From contig CANFOR010000196.1 in assembly GCA_947448675.1 (NCBI GenBank), forward strand, positions 1-5,397: a stretch of DNA of 5,397 bases, read 5' to 3'. Within the stretch, counting starts at the first letter, position 1. Each line of letters opens with the position of its first letter. Shown piece by piece: positions 1 to 5,118 of this stretch. A model generated the notes under the pieces. It saw only the letters and a list, made by a program, of their open reading frames with translations. It did no database searches and had not been told where the DNA came from. This DNA comes from Betaproteobacteria bacterium (GTDB lineage: Bacteria > Pseudomonadota > Gammaproteobacteria > Burkholderiales > Burkholderiaceae_C). The translations under genes and the position numbers were made by a program.

Positions 1-411
1 ATGGCCATGCGCTGGGGCGTGATGCGCGTGCTCATGCTCGGCGCGTTGCTCAGTGCGGCCAGCAATTTGCTCTTTGCCTGGTTGGGCACGCGCGGGCACG
101 ATGTGAACGCGCTGATTTGGGTGATCTCGGCCGACAACCTGGCCAGCGGCATTGCCTCGGCGGCCTTCATCGCGTATTTGTCGAGCCTGACCAATGTTAG
201 CTACTCGGCCACGCAGTACGCGGTGTTCAGCTCCATCATGCTGCTGCTGCCCAAATTTTTAGCGGGCTTCTCGGGCGAATACGTCAACGCCTATGGCTAT
301 GCCCACTTCTTCACCGCCACCGCCTTGCTGGGCTTGCCGGTCTTGGTTTTGGTGTGGCTGGCCTCGCGCATTACCACGCCGTCTGCTGCAGCGGAAAAAC
401 TGGAAAAATAA
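1..411 (+). CDS. ampG: AmpG-like MFS permease, C-terminal part (5' truncated by window edge)
   Basis: This is the C-terminal 136 residues of an inner-membrane permease resembling AmpG, which imports anhydro-muropeptides for cell-wall recycling. About four hydrophobic segments are visible (roughly residues 8-28, 35-58, 72-92 and 100-121), followed by a short polar tail. The stretches around ISADNLASG, AYLSSLTNVSYSATQYAVFSS and LLPKFLAGFSGE match my recollection of the conserved C-terminal half of AmpG/PAT-type transporters. The reading frame is open at base 1. Family members are about 400 residues or more, so the ATG at base 1 is almost certainly an internal methionine. The TAA stop is at 409-411. 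The nearest downstream gene is 248 bp away, so this is probably a separate transcription unit. The substrate is inferred from family resemblance only; another MFS peptide or sugar transporter is possible. Confidence 0.75.
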   Translation: MAMRWGVMRVLMLGALLSAASNLLFAWLGTRGHDVNALIWVISADNLASGIASAAFIAYLSSLTNVSYSATQYAVFSSIMLLLPKFLAGFSGEYVNAYGYAHFFTATALLGLPVLVLVWLASRITTPSAAAEKLEK

Positions 412-430
412 GGCCTTACAGGTCATTTTT

Positions 431-493
431 TAGAGCAAAAACCCCTGCAAGGCCCATGGAATATGCGTAGACAGCTATAAAAAGTAGAGCAAA
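431..493. repeat. AT-rich intergenic repeat-like element flanked by 9-bp direct repeats
   Basis: TAGAGCAAA occurs perfectly at 431-439 and again at 485-493, bracketing 45 bp. The interior contains a CTGCAAGGCCCATG segment and an ACAGCTATAAAAAG segment. It is more AT-rich than the flanking genes and falls just after the permease stop codon. I recall intergenic elements with a TAGCTATCAAAA-type core being widespread in Comamonadaceae genomes, and this looks like a diverged copy; that is memory, not a search. The TATAAA at 476-481 could act as a -10 box, but no suitable -35 precedes it. Confidence 0.4.
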
Positions 494-525
494 TATTTCA
501 CGCGCAATCCTAGCAAGGGTCGTGT

Positions 526-551
526 ATTTACATAACTTTACCCCCGCTTAA
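526..551 (+). promoter_or_regulatory. Phased TTTAC direct repeats, candidate OmpR-family operator
   Basis: ATTTAC (526-531) and CTTTAC (536-541) are exactly 10 bp apart, followed by a degenerate GCTTAA at 546-551 in the same phase. OmpR/PhoB-family regulators typically bind tandem half-sites spaced by one helical turn (10-11 bp). The array lies about 110 bp upstream of the response-regulator start, which suggests autoregulation. TTTACA (527-532) could alternatively be read as a -35 box with TTAAAG (548-553), but the 15-bp spacing is short. TATGTA (577-582) is a weak -10 candidate. No promoter is assigned with confidence. Confidence 0.4.
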
Positions 552-659
552 AGCCCGCGAAAGACCCCACTGCGACTATGTAAAGCACAGCTGCCGTTGT
601 GTTAGATCGCATGCGTTGAGCCACCGGCCATTCCACCTAATTTTGAAAAGCCCTACGAT

Positions 660-1370
660 ATGAACATGGCCCAGCAACTTTTGATGATCGAAGACGACCA
701 CCGGTTGGCCGACATGGTGGGCGAGTACCTGCGCCAGTCGGGTTATGGTTTTAACCATGCGGGCGACGCCGCTACCGGCCTGCGCACCGTGCAAGAACAA
801 GCACCTGACCTGATTATTTTGGACCTGATGCTGCCCGACATGGACGGCCTGGAAGTGTGCCGCCGCATCCGCAGTGCGGGCAATGCCCAAGCCCGCACCC
901 CGGTGCTGATGCTCACCGCCAAGGGCGACCCGATGGACCGCGTGATTGGCTTGGAGGTTGGCGCAGACGATTACCTGCCCAAGCCTTTTGAGCCGCGCGA
1001 GCTGCTGGCCCGGGTGCGCGCCATCTTGCGCCGGGGCAGCGACATGGGCAACCCCGAGACCAAGCTGCTGCAGTTTGGCTCGATGGCGATTGACCGCGAC
1101 GCGCGCAACGTCAGCCTGAACGGCAAACCTTGCGACCTAACCTCCTACCAGTTTGACCTGCTCTTGGCCCTGGCCGAGCGCGCGGGCCGGGTGCTGACCC
1201 GCGAGCAAATCATGGAGGCCGTGCGCGGCCGCGAGCTCGACGCCTATGACCGCTCGATCGACGTGCACATGGGCCGCATTCGCGCCGCCATTGAGACCGA
1301 CCCCAAGAACCCCAAACGCATCTTGACAGTGCGTGGTGTGGGCTATGTGTTTGCGCGCGCGCAAGAGTAA
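660..1370 (+). CDS. OmpR/PhoB-family DNA-binding response regulator
   Basis: This is a complete 236-aa response regulator. The N-terminal receiver domain (about residues 6-120) carries the acidic pocket E11/D12/D13, the phospho-acceptor D55 in LILDLMLPDMDG-type context, the switch threonine T86 and the conserved lysine K108 in the KPF motif. A winged-helix Trans_reg_C domain spans about residues 138-232, ending in the typical TVRGVGYVF wing. Length is normal for the family. The ATG at 660 was chosen because GAAAAG (645-650) lies 9 nt upstream; a second ATG at 666 is a less likely alternative. The histidine kinase follows after 15 nt, so the two should form one operon and one phosphorelay. Neither the signal nor the target genes can be read from the sequence. 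It resembles RstA/OmpR-type regulators, but no specific symbol is justified. Confidence 0.93.
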   Translation: MNMAQQLLMIEDDHRLADMVGEYLRQSGYGFNHAGDAATGLRTVQEQAPDLIILDLMLPDMDGLEVCRRIRSAGNAQARTPVLMLTAKGDPMDRVIGLEVGADDYLPKPFEPRELLARVRAILRRGSDMGNPETKLLQFGSMAIDRDARNVSLNGKPCDLTSYQFDLLLALAERAGRVLTREQIMEAVRGRELDAYDRSIDVHMGRIRAAIETDPKNPKRILTVRGVGYVFARAQE

Positions 1371-1385
1371 GTTGCGCTGCATTGC

Positions 1386-2594
1386 ATGCCTAAGCTGCGC
1401 CTTCCGCTGTACCTAAAAATTTGGCTGGCCGTGGTGGCTGCAGTGGCCACGCTCACGCTTTTGGTGGGCTGGGTCTGGAGCATGACGGCCGAGCTGCCGC
1501 CGCGCGAAATTTTGGTCAACAACCAAAGCGGCGAGGTGATCGGCCACGGCGAGTTGCGCATGCGCCCGCCTTCGCCCGTGCCCACGCCCCATGCCGAGCA
1601 AGGGGAGCCGCAGCGCCGTGGTTTTGACTTTGACGTGAACATGAACGACGGCCAGGTGCTGCACATCCACGTGCCGCGGCCACCGCCGCCACCGGGTCTG
1701 CGCGGCGCTTGGTACCGCGCCCAGTTTGGCTTTTTGTGGCTGCAAATTATTGTCGCGCTGGCCGTGGCCGTGGGCATTTTCCCCATTGTGCGGCGCTTGA
1801 CCAAACGGCTAGAGCGCTTGCAGCAAGGCGTCGAGCGCTGGGGCGCGGGTGATTTGGCTGCCCGCGTTGCGGTGCAGGGCCATGATGAAGTGGGTTTTTT
1901 GGCCGAGCGCTTTAACCATGCGGCCGAGCGCATCGAGAGCCTGCTCAATGCCCACAAAACCCTGTTGGCCAATGCCTCGCACGAGCTGCGCTCACCGCTC
2001 ACGCGCATCCGCATGGGTCTGGAGCTGATGGGTGAGCGCTCGCCATCTGTGGCCCAGCGCTTTGAAATGGAGCGCAGCATTGTCGAGCTCGACGAGCTGA
2101 TTGGCGAGATCTTGCTGGCCAGCCGCTTGGACTCGCCCGAGACCGATATTGGCTCGCTCGAAACCGTGGACTGGACGGGCTTGGTCGCTGAAGAATGCGC
2201 GCAATCAGGCGCCAGCTTAGAGGCCCATGCTGCCAGCGTGCGTGGCGTGCCCAAGCTGCTGCGCCGCCTGGTGCGCAACCTGCTGGAGAACGCGCGCCGT
2301 TACAGCGCGGGCGAGGTGCATGTGAGTATGGCCGCGCAGCAGGGCTTTACCGAGCTGCGCGTGCGCGACCTCGGCCCCGGCGTACCCGCGGCGCAGCGTG
2401 CGCGAATTTTTGAGCCCTTCTACCGTCTGCCCGGGGCCAGCGAGCGCGAGGGCGGTGTGGGCCTGGGCCTGGCCTTGGTCAAGTCGATTGCCACGCGCCA
2501 TGGCGGCACGGTGGCCTGCGTAGAGCCCTTAGACGGCTTGGGGCCGGGAGCGTGCTTTGTGGTGCGCCTGCCCTTGGTCAAGCCCCTGGCCTGA
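1386..2594 (+). CDS. Membrane sensor histidine kinase, partner of the upstream regulator
   Basis: This is a complete 402-aa inner-membrane histidine kinase. TM1 spans about residues 10-33 and TM2 about 114-135, with a roughly 80-residue periplasmic loop between them. That loop is rich in proline and contains His and Asp (HIHVPRPPPPPG at 93-104). HAMP covers about 136-188. The H-box ASHELRSPLTR places the phospho-accepting His at H199. The ATPase domain shows the N-box (N298, N302), G1 (DLGPG, 328-332), F-box (FEPFYR, 342-347) and G2 (GVGLGLALV, 357-365). All catalytic motifs are intact. The start is the first in-frame start after the in-frame TAA shared with the regulator's stop. The 15-nt gap has no clear Shine-Dalgarno, so translation may depend on coupling to the upstream gene. 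The ligand is unknown; an envelope-stress or metal cue is only a guess from the loop composition. Confidence 0.93.
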   Translation: MPKLRLPLYLKIWLAVVAAVATLTLLVGWVWSMTAELPPREILVNNQSGEVIGHGELRMRPPSPVPTPHAEQGEPQRRGFDFDVNMNDGQVLHIHVPRPPPPPGLRGAWYRAQFGFLWLQIIVALAVAVGIFPIVRRLTKRLERLQQGVERWGAGDLAARVAVQGHDEVGFLAERFNHAAERIESLLNAHKTLLANASHELRSPLTRIRMGLELMGERSPSVAQRFEMERSIVELDELIGEILLASRLDSPETDIGSLETVDWTGLVAEECAQSGASLEAHAASVRGVPKLLRRLVRNLLENARRYSAGEVHVSMAAQQGFTELRVRDLGPGVPAAQRARIFEPFYRLPGASEREGGVGLGLALVKSIATRHGGTVACVEPLDGLGPGACFVVRLPLVKPLA

Positions 2595-2609
2595 TCCGCG
2601 CTGGCAGCG

Positions 2610-2629
2610 CATCCACAGTTTTGTGGATG
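2610..2629 (+). other. Perfect 8-bp inverted repeat (hairpin) just after the kinase gene
   Basis: CATCCACA (2610-2617) and TGTGGATG (2622-2629) form a perfect 8-bp stem closed by a GTTT loop, 15 nt after the kinase stop codon. An outer GCAGC (2604-2608) and GCTGC (2634-2638) could extend the stem past a small internal loop. No T-tract follows, so this is not a canonical intrinsic terminator. It could stabilise the 3' end of the operon mRNA or be the first element of the structured region continuing to 2779. It could also be a protein-binding site, since the DNA is dyad-symmetric. Confidence 0.55.
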
Positions 2630-2639
2630 TTCAGCTGCA

Positions 2640-2779
2640 AGAAATGGCACTACAGTGAAACCTGTTCGCTGTCACACAAACCACGCAGCACGAGGGTTAC
2701 GCGGTTTGCAAGGTCTCCAACGTCGCTCTGGGTTCAGAGCGTTTGCGCCATCCAAACTTGTTTGGGTGGCTTTTTTTTT
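2640..2779 (+). ncRNA. Candidate structured small RNA or 3'-UTR RNA ending in a terminator
   Basis: This non-coding stretch holds consecutive hairpins on the + strand. The first pairs 2677-2685 with 2700-2708 (CAAACCACG with CGCGGTTTG, one A-C mismatch, 14-nt loop). The second pairs 2724-2730 with 2735-2741 (CGCTCTG/CAGAGCG, GGTT loop). The third is the terminator at 2747-2779. The packing of hairpins with a terminal T9 tract is the usual architecture of a bacterial sRNA or an mRNA 3'-UTR-derived sRNA. I do not recognise an Rfam family. The 5' end is arbitrary: TACAGT (2651-2656) could be a -10 box, with only a poor TGTTCA (2628-2633) as -35. If there is no promoter, this is simply the long 3' UTR of the two-component operon. 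Confidence 0.3.
2747..2779 (+). terminator. Strong Rho-independent terminator of the two-component operon
   Basis: GCCATCCAAA (2747-2756) pairs with TTTGGGTGGC (2761-2770) as a 10-bp stem with one T-G wobble and a CTTG tetraloop, followed at once by nine T (2771-2779). It is oriented to stop + strand transcription arriving from the regulator/kinase genes, or from an sRNA start within the gap. Read on the minus strand, the hairpin is preceded by A9 and followed by no T-tract, so it should not efficiently terminate the waaF transcript. Confidence 0.88.
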
Positions 2780-2836
2780 GCGCGCTGGAGCCGGTCTTGG
2801 CTGCGCTGGGTATGTGGAGAATGGGCTGTGCGTGGT

Positions 2837-3874
2837 TCAGCCCAGCGCTTGTGCCAGCGCTGGCATGACGCGGCTGGGCAGCAAGTCTTGCAAGCAGCGC
2901 GTGTGGCCGAGCGGGCACTCGCGGGCAAAGCAGGGCGCGCAGTCCAGCGCGGGCTGGTAGGCCGGGTCGGTCTTGAGCCACAGCACCTGCGCGTGGCGGC
3001 TCAGCGGGGGGGTGTGGCGCGGGTCGGAAGAGCCAAACAGTGCCACTTGCGGCACGCCCAAAGCGGCGGCTACATGCATCAGGCCGGAGTCGTTGCTCAC
3101 TATGAATTTTGTAGCTGCAATCGCATGCAGGGCCTGCGTTAGCGAGGTTTTGCCTGCTGCGTTGAGGCACAGGCCGGGGGCTAGCGCAGCAATCTGCGCG
3201 CACAGAGCAGCTTCTTTGGCCGAGCCCAGCAGCAGCACCGGCAAGCCTTGCGCTGCATGCACGCTGCGCGCCAGTTCGGCGTAGTGCGTGGCAGGCCAGC
3301 GCTTGGCGCTGCCATACTCCGAGCCCGGCGCAAACACGCAGTAAGCACCGGGTGCCAAGCCGAGGTTGTGCAGTGTGGCCTGGGCTTGCGCCGCGTCGAT
3401 GTACAGCCGGGGTTGGTCGGCCTGGGTGCCCGGCTCGCCGCTCAGCGCCGAGTAAAAAGCCACCATGGGCGGACGTTGGTCTTTGCGTGGGTTGGGCAGA
3501 CGCTGGGTGAGCAAAGGCCAGCGCGCTTCGCCCAAGTAACCCACGCGTTGCGCAATGCCCGCAAACCAGGGCAGTAGCGCGCTTTTGAACGAGTTGGGCA
3601 GCACATAGGCGGTGTCAAAACGCCCCTGGAGTTGCCGCCCCAGTGCGCGCCGAGCGCTCCACTGCAGGCCACCGTGGCCAAAGGGCAGTTCGATCACTTC
3701 GGCCACCTGGGGCATGGCGCGGTACAGGGGCGCTATCCAGGCCAGAGCCGCCACGCTGATGCGCTCGCCGCGCGCGGCCAAACGGCGCAACAGCGGCTCG
3801 GTCATCACTGCGTCGCCCAGCCATTGCGGGGCGATCACCAAAGACGAATGGGACGAATGGGGGTCAGATTCCAA
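2837..3874 (-). CDS. waaF: ADP-heptose:LPS heptosyltransferase II (GT9 family)
   Basis: This encodes a 345-aa (from TTG 3874) glycosyltransferase that adds the second L-glycero-D-manno-heptose to the LPS inner core at the cytoplasmic face of the inner membrane. Landmarks shared with WaaF are IAPQWLGDAVM (14-24), AYVLPNSFKSALLPW (89-103), APGSEYGSAKRWP (182-194), HYAELA (197-202), and NDSGLMHVAAAL (261-272) in the donor-binding domain. The C-terminus carries a Cys cluster (C312, C315, C320, C327). The stop is TGA at 2837-2839. There is no ATG between the upstream gene and the conserved core. Possible starts are TTG 3874, TTG 3841 and GTG 3838, none with a well-placed Shine-Dalgarno. Residues 1-11 (including a duplicated HSS) are probably not conserved, so the shorter forms (about 333-334 aa) are plausible. 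It is probably co-transcribed with ilvE and the zf-CHCC gene. Confidence 0.92.
   Translation of the reverse strand: MESDPHSSHSSLVIAPQWLGDAVMTEPLLRRLAARGERISVAALAWIAPLYRAMPQVAEVIELPFGHGGLQWSARRALGRQLQGRFDTAYVLPNSFKSALLPWFAGIAQRVGYLGEARWPLLTQRLPNPRKDQRPPMVAFYSALSGEPGTQADQPRLYIDAAQAQATLHNLGLAPGAYCVFAPGSEYGSAKRWPATHYAELARSVHAAQGLPVLLLGSAKEAALCAQIAALAPGLCLNAAGKTSLTQALHAIAATKFIVSNDSGLMHVAAALGVPQVALFGSSDPRHTPPLSRHAQVLWLKTDPAYQPALDCAPCFARECPLGHTRCLQDLLPSRVMPALAQALG
3843..3860. repeat. Tandem 9-bp duplication at the waaF 5' end
   Basis: GACGAATGG is present twice head to tail (3843-3851 and 3852-3860). If waaF starts at TTG 3874 the duplication is translated as HSSHSS, immediately before the conserved LVIAP core. 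A multiple of three bases keeps the frame. It abuts the GGGGTCAGATTCCAATTC segment. Confidence 0.8.
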
Positions 3875-3877
3875 TTC
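3860..3877. repeat. GGGGTCAGATTCCAATTC repeat-like segment between the zf-CHCC gene and waaF
   Basis: The 18-base segment GGGGTCAGATTCCAATTC resembles short dispersed sequences that I recall flanking REP-associated (Y1/IS200-like, RAYT) transposases in many proteobacteria. No transposase is present in the window. The segment covers the TTG 3874 candidate start of waaF and sits where its ribosome binding site would be expected. Family assignment is from memory and needs a genome-wide copy count. Confidence 0.4.
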
Positions 3878-3911
3878 TTTTGCCCGAAAACAAGACCCGC
3901 GTGACGCAGGC

Positions 3912-4112
3912 TCAGTGCCCGTGGAAGTGCTCGCCCGCTTGGAGCTGGTACACCGTGCCGCAATAAGGGCACTTGGCCTGGCCGGTTTTGCCTACGTCAA
4001 GGTAAACCTTGGGGTGGCTGTTCCACAGCTTCATGTCGGCCTTGGCGCTGGGGCAAAACACGCCGCCCTGGGGGTTAAGGTCGGCGGCCAAAAGTTCGAT
4101 GGGCTTGCTCAT
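3912..4112 (-). CDS. Small zf-CHCC zinc-finger domain protein
   Basis: This 66-aa protein has the CHCC zinc-binding pattern: C20, H33, then C48-P-Y-C51-G. It matches the zf-CHCC family that also includes the mitochondrial complex I subunit NDUFS6. The role of the bacterial form is not established; zinc binding is inferred from the four ligands. The C-terminus is His-rich (HFHGH). The ATG at 4112 was chosen because it overlaps the ilvE stop in an ATGA, implying translational coupling. A TTG five codons upstream would add residues not expected in the family. It lies between ilvE and waaF on the same strand, and I recall the same ilvE / zf-CHCC / waaF order in other Burkholderiales. The gap to waaF is 37 nt. 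Confidence 0.88.
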   Translation of the reverse strand: MSKPIELLAADLNPQGGVFCPSAKADMKLWNSHPKVYLDVGKTGQAKCPYCGTVYQLQAGEHFHGH

Positions 4113-5062
4113 ACTTTGGTCAACCAATATGCGTATTGGGGGTTGCGGCCATTGACGATGTCAAAAAACGCGCTTTGGATTTTCTCGGTAATCGGCCCAC
4201 GGCTGCCCACGTAGTCGCCCTTGCCCAGCTCAATGCGGTCGAGCTCGCGGATCGGCGTGACTTCTGCGGCGGTGCCGGTGAAGAAGGCTTCGTCGGCAAT
4301 GTAGACCTCGTCGCGGGTGATGCGCTTTTGCACGATCTCTAGGCCTAAGTCTTTGGCAATGTGGAACACGGTGTTGCGGGTGATGCCATTGAGTGCACCA
4401 GCCGAGAGGTCAGGCGTGTAGATCACACCGTTTTTGATGACGAAAATGTTCTCGCCCGCGCCTTCGCTGACAAAGCCATTGGCGTCGAGCAACAGGGCTT
4501 CGTCGTAGCCGTCGTCGGTGGCTTCCATATTGGCCAAAATGCTATTGGTGTAGTTGCTCACCGCTTTGGCCTGCGTCATGGTGATGTTGACGTGGTGGCG
4601 GGTGTAGCTGCTGGTCTTGACGCGAATGCCGCGCTTTAAACCCTCTTCGCCCAGGTAAGCGCCCCAGGCCCAAGCCGCCACCATCAGGTGGATGGTGTTA
4701 CCGCGGGGTGACACGCCCAATTTTTTGTCGCCGATCCAGGTCAATGGGCGCAGGTAGCAGCTCTCGAGCTTGTTCCCGCGCACCACGTTGCGGTGCACTT
4801 CGTTCACCTCGTCTTGGGTAAACGGGATTTTCATGCGCAAAATCTTGGCGCTGTTAAACAGGCGCTCGGTGTGCTCTTGCAAGCGAAAAATAGCCGTGCC
4901 ATTGACGGTGTTGTAGGCGCGCACGCCCTCAAACGCGCCGCAGCCGTAGTGCAGGGTGTGGGTCAGCACATGGATCTTGGCGTCGCGCCAATCGACCATC
5001 TGGCCGTCTATCCAAATTTTGCCGTCGCGGTCAGACATCGATGTAGGGGCTGGCATTGCCAT
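4109..5062 (-). CDS. ilvE: Branched-chain amino acid aminotransferase (class IV, PLP)
   Basis: This 317-aa cytoplasmic PLP enzyme interconverts leucine, isoleucine and valine with their 2-oxo acids using glutamate/2-oxoglutarate. The class-IV fold is clear: HTLHYGCGAFEGVRAY (35-50), the LRPL segment around R105, the Schiff-base lysine K166 in TQAKAVSNY, the signature SEGAGENIF (199-207), GITR before the second half, and FFTGTAAEVTPIR near the C-terminus. Length is close to E. coli IlvE (309 aa). The frame is open up to 5173, but ATG 5062 is preferred because AAGGA (5073-5069 on this strand) sits 6 nt upstream. The longer form would overlap the preceding gene and add unconserved residues. ATGs 6 and 24 nt further in are less well spaced. 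It overlaps the zf-CHCC gene by 4 nt and follows an uncharacterised gene after 56 nt. Confidence 0.96.
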   Translation of the reverse strand: MAMPAPTSMSDRDGKIWIDGQMVDWRDAKIHVLTHTLHYGCGAFEGVRAYNTVNGTAIFRLQEHTERLFNSAKILRMKIPFTQDEVNEVHRNVVRGNKLESCYLRPLTWIGDKKLGVSPRGNTIHLMVAAWAWGAYLGEEGLKRGIRVKTSSYTRHHVNITMTQAKAVSNYTNSILANMEATDDGYDEALLLDANGFVSEGAGENIFVIKNGVIYTPDLSAGALNGITRNTVFHIAKDLGLEIVQKRITRDEVYIADEAFFTGTAAEVTPIRELDRIELGKGDYVGSRGPITEKIQSAFFDIVNGRNPQYAYWLTKV

Positions 5063-5068
5063 GGGGGT

Positions 5069-5073
5069 TCCTT
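5069..5073 (-). promoter_or_regulatory. Shine-Dalgarno site that sets the ilvE start
   Basis: On the minus strand AAGGA lies 6 nt before ATG 5062 (GAAGGAACCCCCATG). It is the best ribosome binding site near any of the in-frame starts and excludes the upstream extension to 5173. Confidence 0.75.
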
Positions 5074-5118
5074 CAATTAACTCAATGCGGCCACAAGCGG
5101 GCCGATAAACAAGGGATT

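Noticed and set aside
412..431. Terminator after the permease gene (GGCC TTACA GGTC followed by T6)
   Set aside because: The stem is only four pairs including a G-T wobble; too weak to call despite the T run.
1351..1364. 14-bp palindrome TTGCGCGCGCGCAA at the end of the regulator gene
   Set aside because: It codes for the ordinary tail of the protein and alternating GC is common in this composition; no further support for a function.
1343..2278. 311-codon minus strand ORF antisense to the kinase
   Set aside because: Ser/Arg-rich low-complexity translation typical of an antisense shadow; the sense strand encodes an intact kinase.
2645..2661. Sigma-54 promoter suggested by TGGCAC at 2645-2650
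   Set aside because: The -12 GC element is missing at the required spacing (TGAAA is present instead of TTGCA).
2724..2741. tRNA-like T arm suggested by GGGTTCAGAGC
   Set aside because: The loop is four bases, not seven, and no acceptor, D or anticodon arm can be drawn.
2552..3142. Long + strand ORFs overlapping the kinase end, the hairpin region and waaF (also 2655-2960)
   Set aside because: They cross a strong terminator and lie mostly antisense to waaF, with no recognisable protein signature. They are by-products of GC-rich codon usage.
3612..4214. 200-codon + strand ORF antisense to waaF, the zf-CHCC gene and ilvE
   Set aside because: It runs opposite to three well-supported genes and shows no domain.
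5088..5104. Hairpin CGGCC/GGCCG in the ilvE leader as an attenuator
   Set aside because: Only five pairs, no T-tract, and no leader peptide with branched-chain residue codons is visible.
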